From Chitinophagaceae bacterium (GTDB taxonomy: Bacteria; Bacteroidota; Bacteroidia; Chitinophagales; Chitinophagaceae), in assembly GCA_016713085.1 (NCBI GenBank), contig JADJPV010000002.1, forward strand, positions 1,550,001-1,614,000: a stretch of DNA of 64,000 nt. The letters are read 5' to 3'. The notes beneath the pieces were generated by a model. That model was not told the origin of the DNA. It saw only the letters and a list, made by a program, of their open reading frames with translations, and did not search any database. The position numbers were made by a program, and so were the translations under genes. This document shows, piece after piece, positions 54,536-62,735 of the stretch. How positions within the stretch are numbered: position 1 is the stretch's first letter; each line of letters starts with the position of its first letter.

Positions 54536-55308
54536 ATGTCGATTATGCTTGCAACGCATAGAAGAGAGAAGATATTAGACTTACTGAGGGAAGATGGTTC
54601 GGCCAAAGTATTAAATCTGGCAAAAATCTTTAAGGTAACCGAGGTAACCATCCGGCAGGACCTTGAAAAGCTGGAAAAGGATGGCTCCATAACCCGTGAA
54701 CATGGTGGAGCTTATATTAAAAACATTAAAGATCAGGTTCAGACTTTTTCGTTAGTGCACCAGGAGAACCTTGATAAAAAGAGTTGATCGCAGAAAAATG
54801 CATTGAGTTCATTGAAAGCGGGGATACAATTATATTGGATTCTGGTACCACCACTACCGAAGTGGCCAAAAAACTGAAAGGCATGAAAGGCCTTACCGTA
54901 ATTACCAATGCGCTCAATATAGCATTAATGCTTGGAGCAGAGCCTGGAATTGAAGTGATTGTTACCGGCGGAGAGTTTAAACCGCCTACTCTGTCATTAA
55001 CAGGCCAAAAGGCTGCAGATTTTTTCAAAGGGCTGCATGTTCAAAAGTTGTTTTTGGCTACAGCGGGTATATCATTAAAAGCCGGTCTTACCTACCCAAG
55101 TATAAGTGATATAGTAGTTAAAAAAGCAATGATTGAAGCAGCCGAAACAACATATCTGCTGGCCGACTCTACTAAAATAGGCAAAGCCGCTTTTGCAAGC
55201 CTGGGTGCTTTATCCCTGATTGATTACATCATAACAGATGCCGGCATTGAAGAAAAGCACAAACAGGTATTTAAGGATAATGAAATTGAATTAATAATAG
55301 CAAGCTGA
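54536..55308 (+). CDS. DeoR-family transcriptional regulator (frameshifted)
   Basis: Sugar-phosphate-responsive repressor that should control the operon behind it. The N-terminal DeoR helix-turn-helix is clear (THRREKILDLLREDGSAKVL, VTIRQDLEKLEKDGSITREHGGA), and so is the sensor domain (DTIILDSGTTTTEVAKKL, VITNALNIALML, TGGEFKPPTLSLTG, AGISLKAGLTYP, ADSTKIGKAAFA). The first frame ends at 54787; the sensor domain is in the next frame from about 54784. One added A in the A5 run at 54776-54780 gives LDKKELIAEKCIEF and 257 residues, normal for DeoR proteins. The start may be Met1 or Met4 (54545). It precedes the isomerase gene by 5 bases. Effector unknown, probably the phosphorylated sugar of this pathway. 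Confidence 0.85.
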
Positions 55309-55313
55309 TAACA

Positions 55314-56729
55314 ATGGCAAATACTAAACAAACAACACTGGGCGTAATCATTGGCAACCGTGATTTCTTTCCTGACAAACTGGTTGCTGAGGCAAGAAAC
55401 GAAATTCTTGACTTGTTCAAAAAACTTAACATCACTCCCGTTTTATTGAGCGATGCCGATTCAAAACTGGGTGGTGTAGAAACTTTTGCAGAAGCACAAA
55501 AATGTGCGGCTCTGTTCAATAAACATGCGGAAGAAATTGACGGTATCCTTGTAGTCCTTCCCAACTTTGGTGACGAAAAAGGTGTGGCTGAAACCATTAA
55601 ATGGTCAGGCTTGAATGTTCCTGTTTTAATACAGGCTTATCCTGATGATTTGGGCAAAATGGATGTTGTAAACAGAAGGGATGCCTGGTGTGGTAAGATT
55701 TCAGTTTGCAATAATTTATATCAGTTTGGTATAAAATATTCCTTAACAACAAAGCATGTAGTAAGTCCGAAAAACGAATCGTTTATCAGCGACTTAAAAC
55801 AATTTACAGCAGTATGCCGTGTGGTGAAAGGCTTACGTAAAGTGCGCATTGGTGCAGTTGGAGCAAGACCGGGAGCATTTAATACAGTCCGTTACAGTGA
55901 AAAGATTTTACAGCGCAATGGTATTTCGGTTACTACGGTTGATTTATCAGAAATATTAGGCAATGCCAACAAACTAACTGCTGATGATAAATCAGTAAAA
56001 GAAAAATTAGAAAAAATTCATGCGTATACAAATACAGGATTAACGCCACCGGATAAATTAGTACAGATAGCAAAACTGGATGTAGTGCTGGCCAATTTTA
56101 TGGCTGAAAATTATCTGGACGCATCTGCTATTCAATGCTGGACATCGTTGCAGCAAAACTATGGCTGTAATGTGTGCACCAGTATGAGTATGATGAGTGA
56201 GCATATGCTGCCATCTGCCTGTGAAGTAGATGTTACCGGAACATTAAGTATGTATGCTATGCAATTGGCAAGCGGCTCCCCTTCTGCCCTGGTTGACTGG
56301 AATAATAACTATGCAGATGACGATACAAAATGCGTATTGTTTCACTGTGGTAACTGGGCCAAGTCATTTTTGCCCGATATAACCATCAGCACCGCTCCAA
56401 TCCTTGGTACTTCTGTAGGTACTGAAAATACATATGGAGCATTAGATGGACGTACACCAGCCATGCCTCTTACTTATGGCCGAATCAGTACAGATGATTG
56501 TAAAGGAATTATCAAAGCATATATTGGTGAAGGTGAATTAACCAACGATGCATTAAACACATTTGGTAACAGAGCAGTAGCGCAAATTGACAACCTGCAG
56601 GGTTTAATGCAGTATGTGTGCCGTAATGGCTTTGAACACCATGTTGTAATGAATGCCAGTAAAACAGCAGGCATTTTAAAAGAAGCATTTGAAAATTATT
56701 TGGGATGGGAAACCTATTCTCATTCCTGA
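55314..56729 (+). CDS. L-fucose/L-arabinose isomerase-fold protein, candidate aldose isomerase
   Basis: Predicted cytoplasmic sugar isomerase of 471 residues. The N-terminal part (GVIIGNRDFFPDKLVAEARN, DGILVVLPNFGDEKGVAETI, VPVLIQAYPDD) and the C-terminal part (ACEVDVTGTLSMYAMQLASG, LFHCGNWAKSF) follow the FucI/AraA fold, with candidate metal ligands Glu, Asp and His in ACEVDVTG and FHCGNW. It is shorter and divergent compared with classic FucI (about 590) and similar in length to AraA (about 500). It is the first enzyme gene of an operon with split transketolase, ABC transporter and FGGY kinase, so it should convert the imported aldose to a ketose for the kinase. Substrate not readable; D-apiose is a hypothesis. 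Confidence 0.8.
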   Translation: MANTKQTTLGVIIGNRDFFPDKLVAEARNEILDLFKKLNITPVLLSDADSKLGGVETFAEAQKCAALFNKHAEEIDGILVVLPNFGDEKGVAETIKWSGLNVPVLIQAYPDDLGKMDVVNRRDAWCGKISVCNNLYQFGIKYSLTTKHVVSPKNESFISDLKQFTAVCRVVKGLRKVRIGAVGARPGAFNTVRYSEKILQRNGISVTTVDLSEILGNANKLTADDKSVKEKLEKIHAYTNTGLTPPDKLVQIAKLDVVLANFMAENYLDASAIQCWTSLQQNYGCNVCTSMSMMSEHMLPSACEVDVTGTLSMYAMQLASGSPSALVDWNNNYADDDTKCVLFHCGNWAKSFLPDITISTAPILGTSVGTENTYGALDGRTPAMPLTYGRISTDDCKGIIKAYIGEGELTNDALNTFGNRAVAQIDNLQGLMQYVCRNGFEHHVVMNASKTAGILKEAFENYLGWETYSHS

Positions 56730-56750
56730 CTTGGAAACTGAACAGGTAAA

Positions 56751-57575
56751 ATGACAACAAAAGAATTAAAACAAAAATCGCTGATATACCGTAAGAAGAT
56801 TTTACAGTACATCACCAAAGCAAAAGCCGGGCATACCGGCGGCAGTTTGTCGAGTATCGATATTTTAAATGTACTGTATAACGAAGTTTTGAATGTATCT
56901 CCGCAAAATTTCACTTCACCTGACAGGGACAGGTATGTGCAAAGCAAGGGGCATTGTGTGGAAGCATTATATGTAGTACTTGCAGACAAAGGTTTTTTTC
57001 CTGAAGATGATTTGAATACCCTCTGCCAATATAAATCCCACTACATTGGCCATCCAACAAAAAAAATAAAAGGCGTTGAACAAAATACCGGTGCATTAGG
57101 ACATGGATTGCCTATTTGTGTTGGAACAGCACTCGCTGCAAAAATGGATGAAAAAGATTACAGAGTATTTACATTACTGGGAGATGGCGAATTACCTGAA
57201 GGCTCAAACTGGGAAGCGGCTTTGACAGCGGCACATTACAAACTGGATAACCTTTGTGCTGTTATTGACAAAAACAATTTACAGATTTCCGGCACTACTG
57301 CTGAAGTTTGCAATACAGACCCATTGGATAAAAAATTTGAGAGTTTTGGCTGGGCCGTAAAAGAAATAAACGGCAATGATGTGGATGAATTAAAAGCAGC
57401 GTTCAACAGCTTACCCTTTGAAAAGGGAAAGCCTTCGGTAATCATTGCACACACGATAAAAGGTAAGGGTGTAAGCTATATGGAGAACGATGTAAAATGG
57501 CATCATGGTGTACCTGATAAAGAACAGTACGAATCAGCGCAGAAAGAATTAGATCATGCATTAACCCTGATATAA
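56751..57575 (+). CDS. Transketolase, N-terminal (alpha) subunit
   Basis: First half of a split transketolase, 274 residues, with the thiamine-diphosphate-binding domain: GHTGGSLSSIDILNVLYNEV, KGHCVEALYVVLADKG, GALGHGLPICVGTALAAKM, and the TPP motif GDGELPEGSNWEAA...VIDKNNL. The C-terminal end includes GKGVSYMEND and KWHHGVPD, both typical of transketolase. It ends 1 base before the next gene, the other half. Split transketolases inside sugar operons are usually dedicated to one ketose phosphate and not the general pentose phosphate enzyme. Confidence 0.92.
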   Translation: MTTKELKQKSLIYRKKILQYITKAKAGHTGGSLSSIDILNVLYNEVLNVSPQNFTSPDRDRYVQSKGHCVEALYVVLADKGFFPEDDLNTLCQYKSHYIGHPTKKIKGVEQNTGALGHGLPICVGTALAAKMDEKDYRVFTLLGDGELPEGSNWEAALTAAHYKLDNLCAVIDKNNLQISGTTAEVCNTDPLDKKFESFGWAVKEINGNDVDELKAAFNSLPFEKGKPSVIIAHTIKGKGVSYMENDVKWHHGVPDKEQYESAQKELDHALTLI

Positions 57576-57576
57576 A

Positions 57577-58551
57577 ATGGCAGATCAGATCAATACAAAT
57601 AGTTACAAGGCAAACTTAGAAATATTTTCAGAAACATTACAGCGCTTAGCTGCAGATGATAAGAATGTTATTGCTGTAACCAGTGACAGCCGTGGCTCAG
57701 GAAAACTGGTGCCCTTTGGGAAAAAATTCCCGAAACAGATTGTGGAAATTGGTATTGCTGAACAAAATTTAGTGGGTGTTGCTGCCGGGTTAGCGGCATG
57801 CGGCAAAAAAGTATTCGCCGTTTCACCTGCCTGTTTTTTAACCGCAAGGGCATTAGAACAAATAAAGAATGATGTCGCCTACAGTGATAATCCCGTTAAT
57901 GTGATTGGCATAAGTGCTGGCGTCAGTTATGGTGCATTGGGAAGTACACATCACAGTTTACATGATTATGCTGCCTTAAGAGCAATCAATAATATAATGA
58001 TTGTAGCACCGGCTGATAATTTTGAAACCGAACAGGCTATTGAGCTGGCATCTAAAACCAATCAGCCAATTTATCTGCGCTTTGGCAAAAAGCCAATGCC
58101 TCCTTTGAAAGCAATAAATAATGATGTATTTGTATTTGGAAAAGGAAGAATAATTACAGAAGGAAATGATGTTGCAATCATTGCAACCGGAGAAACTGTT
58201 TACCCGGCATTACAGGCGGCGGCTAAATTAAAAAGTGAAGGAGTTTATGCTACCGTCATCAGTATGCATACCATTAAACCTTTGGATACAGAATTATTAC
58301 AGACTGTTGCCGGTAAATGTAAAGCAATTGTAACGGTAGAAGAGCATAGTGTGAATGGTGGATTGGGTGAAGCCTGTGCTTCTTACCTGCTGCAGAACCA
58401 GTTTGCAAAACCATTTAAAATTATTGGAATACCTGATGAGTACACCGTCACAGGATCACAACAGGATATTTTTAATCATTATGGAATAAATGAAGAAGGT
58501 ATTGCTGAAGAGGTGAATAAATTATTAGAAAAAAAACCGGTGCACTCTTAA
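57577..58551 (+). CDS. Transketolase, C-terminal (beta) subunit
   Basis: Second half of the split transketolase, 324 residues, with the pyrimidine-binding domain (VVEIGIAEQNLVGVAAGLAACG carries the catalytic Glu of the E-Q-N motif; TAVTSDSRGSGKL-like start) and the C-terminal transketolase domain (VISMHTIKPLDTELL, VTVEEHSVNGGLGEACA). It begins 1 base after the alpha subunit gene, so the two are translated together. With the kinase it should cleave a ketose phosphate onto an aldose phosphate acceptor. Known pathways for D-apiose use such a two-subunit transketolase, which is the closest parallel I know. Confidence 0.92.
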   Translation: MADQINTNSYKANLEIFSETLQRLAADDKNVIAVTSDSRGSGKLVPFGKKFPKQIVEIGIAEQNLVGVAAGLAACGKKVFAVSPACFLTARALEQIKNDVAYSDNPVNVIGISAGVSYGALGSTHHSLHDYAALRAINNIMIVAPADNFETEQAIELASKTNQPIYLRFGKKPMPPLKAINNDVFVFGKGRIITEGNDVAIIATGETVYPALQAAAKLKSEGVYATVISMHTIKPLDTELLQTVAGKCKAIVTVEEHSVNGGLGEACASYLLQNQFAKPFKIIGIPDEYTVTGSQQDIFNHYGINEEGIAEEVNKLLEKKPVHS

Positions 58552-58646
58552 GTTATTTGTTGCATTAGAGACTATTAACAGGTTATTTTAAGTACCGGCC
58601 ACAGGAATATATTTTAACGATTGAATTACAAAGTAAAATTTGTTCA

Positions 58647-59597
58647 ATGCAAAAACGGGTGCCATTTTCTCCATTGCTGCTATTATTGTTAATGCTGTTT
58701 TTTTTTACTCAATGTAAAACCAAAACAACAGACAAAAAACAGCACAAGATTGCTATTGTTGTTTCTACACTCAATAATCCCTGGTTTGTTTTCCTTGCAG
58801 AAACAGCTGCTGCAAAATCAAAGGCGCTGGGTTATGAAGCGAAGATTTTTGATTCCCAAAACAACACAGCTTTAGAAAGTGATCATTTCGAAAATATCAT
58901 TGTTTCGGGTTTTGATGCAATTCTTTTTAATTCTACCGATGCAAATGGGTCTGTAGCCAATGTATTAAAAGCAAAAGCTGCCGGTGTACCGGTGTTTTGC
59001 ATGGACAGGGAAGTAAACAGCAACGATCCCACCTCACAAATTTTAAGCGACAGTTATTCCGGTGCAGTTGCTATTGGAAAATATTTTACTCAGCAATTAA
59101 ATAAAAAAGGAACCTATGTAGAACTGCTCGGTATTGTGGGTGATAATAATACCTGGGCAAGAAGCAAGGGTTTTCACAGTGTGGTGGATAATTACACGGG
59201 GTTAAAAATGGTTGCGCAGCAAAGTGCCGACTTTGACCGCAACAAAGCAATGGAAGTAATGGAATCCATTTTGCAGGCCCACCCTGGTATTGATGCCGTT
59301 TTTTGTGGTAACGATGGCATGGCAAGCGGAGCCTACCAGGCATTGGTTTCAATCGGAAAGGCAAATAAAATAAAAGTATATGGATTTGACGGTGCAGAAG
59401 ATGTAATTACATCTATTGGCGAAAATAAAATTGCAGCAACCGGCATGCAGTTCCCTAAAGTAATGGCCGAAACGGCCGCACAGTTTGCAGATGAATATAT
59501 AAAAGGAAGAAGAGATTTTCCGGAAAAAATACCTGTTGCAGTTGAATTGGTTACTGTAAAAAATATTGCCGATTACATTGCTTACGGTAAAAAATAA
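58647..59597 (+). CDS. Ribose-type ABC transporter sugar-binding lipoprotein
   Basis: Periplasmic-binding-protein type I solute-binding protein (RbsB-like) of 316 residues. A lipobox (FFFTQC, Cys23) indicates lipid anchoring. The fold begins KIAIVVSTLNNPWFVFLAETA and has FDAILFNSTDANGSVANVL, PVFCMDREVN (sugar-stacking region), LGIVGDNNTWARSKG, IDAVFCGNDGMASGA, and KVYGFDGAED. It lies 95 bases after the transketolase genes and just before a DUF2291 protein and the ATPase and permease genes. The ligand decides what the whole operon is for; a pentose is likely. Confidence 0.92.
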   Translation: MQKRVPFSPLLLLLLMLFFFTQCKTKTTDKKQHKIAIVVSTLNNPWFVFLAETAAAKSKALGYEAKIFDSQNNTALESDHFENIIVSGFDAILFNSTDANGSVANVLKAKAAGVPVFCMDREVNSNDPTSQILSDSYSGAVAIGKYFTQQLNKKGTYVELLGIVGDNNTWARSKGFHSVVDNYTGLKMVAQQSADFDRNKAMEVMESILQAHPGIDAVFCGNDGMASGAYQALVSIGKANKIKVYGFDGAEDVITSIGENKIAATGMQFPKVMAETAAQFADEYIKGRRDFPEKIPVAVELVTVKNIADYIAYGKK

Positions 59598-59604
59598 ACA
59601 ACCA

Positions 59605-60234
59605 ATGAAGAAACTTGTAGCATATATTCTTATTGCAGCCATCACAGGTTTAGTGGGTTATAACTCAGTTTACTTTAAAAAGCTTAGTGATGTAAGAAAC
59701 TCATCTGTTGAGAAATTTGATGCCGTAACTTTTTCTAAACAATTGTGGTCCGAAAAAATGCCACAAAAACTTGACAGTGCTGTTGATTTAGCAGTTTTGA
59801 TAAACGCAGTTACTGCTGACAAAGAAGCTGCACTTAACAATTATTCAAATGCTTTGGGCATTGGTAATTACCGGTACGCATTGATTAAAACCCAGGCAAC
59901 TGTTACAGCTGTAAATGAAGATGAATTACTGATTCAAATATCTGTTTCCGACTCTGCACTGAATGCTGTACTTGCCACAGAATATATCTATGGCAATGCC
60001 ATCCGTGATGCCTCTGCATTGGTAGATCTGAAAGATTTCTCTAACACATCCGATTTAAACAGTATTTCTGAAGAACTGAATAAAACAGTGAGAACAACTG
60101 TATTGCCCATATTCAGGAAAAGTGTAAAGAAAGGAGATAAACTGAAAATCACTGCTGCAGTTGAATTAAACAAAGAGCATATTAAATGGAACGGATTGGA
60201 ACTGCTTCCTCTCCGCCTGCAAATAGTAAACTAA
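59605..60234 (+). CDS. DUF2291-family membrane-anchored protein
   Basis: A 209-residue protein with one N-terminal membrane segment (KLVAYILIAAITGLVGYNSVYF) and an extracytoplasmic domain with no catalytic motif that I recognise. The body resembles the DUF2291 family, whose members sit beside ribose-type sugar ABC transporters. The start at 59605 follows the binding-protein stop by 7 bases; an upstream Met lies inside that gene. It ends exactly at the base before the ATPase gene. An accessory role in transport or in holding the binding protein is inferred from position only. Confidence 0.8.
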   Translation: MKKLVAYILIAAITGLVGYNSVYFKKLSDVRNSSVEKFDAVTFSKQLWSEKMPQKLDSAVDLAVLINAVTADKEAALNNYSNALGIGNYRYALIKTQATVTAVNEDELLIQISVSDSALNAVLATEYIYGNAIRDASALVDLKDFSNTSDLNSISEELNKTVRTTVLPIFRKSVKKGDKLKITAAVELNKEHIKWNGLELLPLRLQIVN

Positions 60235-61740
60235 ATGCTGGAAGCAAAAAATATATCAAAGAAATTTTCGGGTGTTACTGCCCTTTCAAACATCAATCTT
60301 GTATTGCATCCCGGCAAGGTAAATGCAATCATTGGTGAAAATGGAGCAGGTAAATCTACTTTGATGAAAATTTTTTCAGGAGTATACACTCAATATGAAG
60401 GCCAGATTATTTATAACGGAAAGCCGGTTAAATTTTCCGGTACAAAAGCAGCCGAAGATGCAGGCATTGCCATCATTCACCAGGAGCTGAACCTTGTTCC
60501 GCATTTAACCATCGCAGAAAATATTTTTCTGGGCCGGGAGCTTACCAATGCCTTTGGTGTGCTGGATAAAAAAAGGATGAATGAAATTACAAAGCAATTA
60601 CTTTCAAGATTAAATCTTTCCATAAGCCCCGATACAAAAATTGTTGAAATAAAAGTTGGCCAGCAGCAGTTAGTGGAAATAGCAAAAGCATTATATTCCA
60701 ATGCATCTGTTATTATAATGGACGAACCTACTTCTGCCATCAGCGACAAAGAAGTGGATAACCTGTTTGCCATTATTGCTCAGTTAAAAAGTGAAGGAAA
60801 AACAATCGCTTATATCTCTCATAAGTTTAAAGAGCTTTTTGCCATTGCCGACCACTATGTTGTATTAAGAGATGGCGCTACTGCAGATGCTGGCGATATG
60901 CAACAGGCAACACAGGAATCGTTGATTCAAAAAATGACAGGCAGAGATGTTACACTGCAAAAGCGAACAGGGAATGCAACTGAAGCAGAAATATTACTTT
61001 CTGCTAATAAAATATACCTCCGTCATCCTGAAATAAAAACCACCTGTTTGCTCAGTAATATTTCCTTCAATTTATACAAAGGCGAAATTTTAGGGGTTTA
61101 TGGATTGATGGGTGCAGGCAGAACAGAACTGATGGAAACCATTTTTGGACTTCATCCTAAAAATGCAAGTGGTGAAATATTCGTTGAAGAGTCAGTAAAA
61201 AAAATCAAGTCCCCCTGCGACGCTATTAAGGCCGGTATTGCTTTGGTACCGGAGGATAGAAAATTGCAGGGCTTAATTCTTAATCAATCTGTAAGTAAAA
61301 ACATAAGCCTTACCATTTTACAGCAATTGCAGCAATGGGGCATTATGCTGAGTAATACAAAAGAGAAAGCGTTATCGGTAAATTATATCAGCAGGCTTGG
61401 CATTAAAACGTCATCGGGCAATAATGCTGCACAAAACCTGAGTGGTGGTAATCAGCAAAAAATTGTTATTGCAAAATGGCTGGCCACCAATCCAAAAATA
61501 TTGTTGCTTGATGAACCTACCCGTGGTATCGACATTACTGCAAAATCAGAAATATACAAGTTGATGAAATCACTTGCAGCTGAGGGTCTTGGTATCATCA
61601 TGGTTTCATCTGAGCTGCCTGAAATACTGGCTGTATCAGACAGAATTCTGGTAATGTGTGAAGGAGAGCTGACAGCCAATCTGCCAATTGCTGCTGCTAA
61701 CGAACAGGAAATTCTAAAATATGCCATCCATAAAAACTGA
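60235..61740 (+). CDS. Ribose-type sugar ABC transporter, double ATPase subunit
   Basis: RbsA-like protein of 501 residues with two ABC domains in one chain. The first has Walker A GENGAGKSTLMKIFSG, Q-loop HQELNLVP, signature VGQQQLVEIAKAL and Walker B IIMDEPTSAISD. The second has the degenerate Walker A GLMGAGRTELMETIFG typical of this family, signature LSGGNQQKIVIAKWL and Walker B LLLDEPTRGIDI. So only the first site should hydrolyse ATP efficiently, as in other sugar importers of this class. It abuts the DUF2291 gene and is 8 bases from the permease gene. Confidence 0.96.
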   Translation: MLEAKNISKKFSGVTALSNINLVLHPGKVNAIIGENGAGKSTLMKIFSGVYTQYEGQIIYNGKPVKFSGTKAAEDAGIAIIHQELNLVPHLTIAENIFLGRELTNAFGVLDKKRMNEITKQLLSRLNLSISPDTKIVEIKVGQQQLVEIAKALYSNASVIIMDEPTSAISDKEVDNLFAIIAQLKSEGKTIAYISHKFKELFAIADHYVVLRDGATADAGDMQQATQESLIQKMTGRDVTLQKRTGNATEAEILLSANKIYLRHPEIKTTCLLSNISFNLYKGEILGVYGLMGAGRTELMETIFGLHPKNASGEIFVEESVKKIKSPCDAIKAGIALVPEDRKLQGLILNQSVSKNISLTILQQLQQWGIMLSNTKEKALSVNYISRLGIKTSSGNNAAQNLSGGNQQKIVIAKWLATNPKILLLDEPTRGIDITAKSEIYKLMKSLAAEGLGIIMVSSELPEILAVSDRILVMCEGELTANLPIAAANEQEILKYAIHKN

Positions 61741-61748
61741 TTGAACGA

Positions 61749-62729
61749 ATGACAACAACTGCATTATCATATAAAAGTAACTTAAGTAAATTTCAATCGC
61801 TGATTGCACTGCTGGTATTATGCATTGTATTAAGTTTTCTTACCGATAAGTTTTTTACTGCTGCCAATGGAGTAAATGTACTGAGACAGGTTGCAGTAAA
61901 TGTTTGCATCGCCACCGGTATGACGTTAATAGTACTTACAGCAGGTATTGATTTATCTGTCGGTTCTGTTTTAGCTTTATGCGGCGCTATCACTGCCGGT
62001 TTATTAAAAAATGGCATGCAGTTTCCCTCAGCAGACCTTTTTATTGGCTTCACAATTTTAGGTGCTGTACTGGGTGCAATTATTATTGGTGGTTTACTGG
62101 GTTTATTCAACGGACTTGTGATTACCAAATTTAAAGTACCGCCCTTTGTGGCCACTTTAGCCATGCTAACTATTGCAAGAGGTTTCACCATGTTGTATAC
62201 AGGAGGCCACCCTATCAGCAACCTTGGAAATAATTTTGCATATATCGGTGCAGGTTCTTTTATTGGTATACCTGTGCCGGTTTGGATTGCAACGATTGTA
62301 GTTTTGCTGGCGGTTTTTATTACCAAAAAAACAAAACTCGGAAGATATATCTATGCCATTGGTGGCAATGAAACTGCCGCTAAACTTTCGGGTATTCGCA
62401 TTAACAGGGTAAAATTAATAGTGTATAGTTTGGGTGCAGCACTGGCTGCTGTTGGTGGTGTGATTGTTACTTCAAGGTTAGATTCTGCACAACCCAATGC
62501 CGGTATCAGTTACGAACTGGATGCTATTGCAGCAGTTGTCATTGGCGGCACTTCATTAAATGGTGGTAAAGGAAGTGTGTGGGGTACTGTTATTGGCGCT
62601 GTAATTATCGGCGTATTAAATAATGGTTTGGTATTGCTGAATGTTTCTCCTTTCTGGCAGCAGGTAGTGAAAGGTGGAGTGATATTACTGGCAGTTATTA
62701 TTGATAAAATGGGTGATAAAAAAGAATAA
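61749..62729 (+). CDS. Ribose-type sugar ABC transporter, permease subunit
   Basis: RbsC-like inner-membrane permease, 326 residues with about eight to ten hydrophobic segments. Family signatures are ATGMTLIVLTAGIDLSVGSVLALCGAI, VPPFVATLAMLTIARG, YAIGGNETAAKLSGIRI (the ATPase-coupling region), and DAIAAVVIGGTSLNGGKGSVWGT. It works with the ATPase gene 8 bases upstream and the binding lipoprotein. It is followed 6 bases later by the kinase gene. Such importers are much less common in Bacteroidota than TonB-dependent uptake. Confidence 0.95.
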   Translation: MTTTALSYKSNLSKFQSLIALLVLCIVLSFLTDKFFTAANGVNVLRQVAVNVCIATGMTLIVLTAGIDLSVGSVLALCGAITAGLLKNGMQFPSADLFIGFTILGAVLGAIIIGGLLGLFNGLVITKFKVPPFVATLAMLTIARGFTMLYTGGHPISNLGNNFAYIGAGSFIGIPVPVWIATIVVLLAVFITKKTKLGRYIYAIGGNETAAKLSGIRINRVKLIVYSLGAALAAVGGVIVTSRLDSAQPNAGISYELDAIAAVVIGGTSLNGGKGSVWGTVIGAVIIGVLNNGLVLLNVSPFWQQVVKGGVILLAVIIDKMGDKKE

Positions 62730-62735
62730 ACTATT

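Noticed and set aside
61793..62326. 177-codon minus-strand frame inside the ABC permease gene
   Set aside because: It is antisense to strong RbsC motifs and has no start signal or family resemblance.
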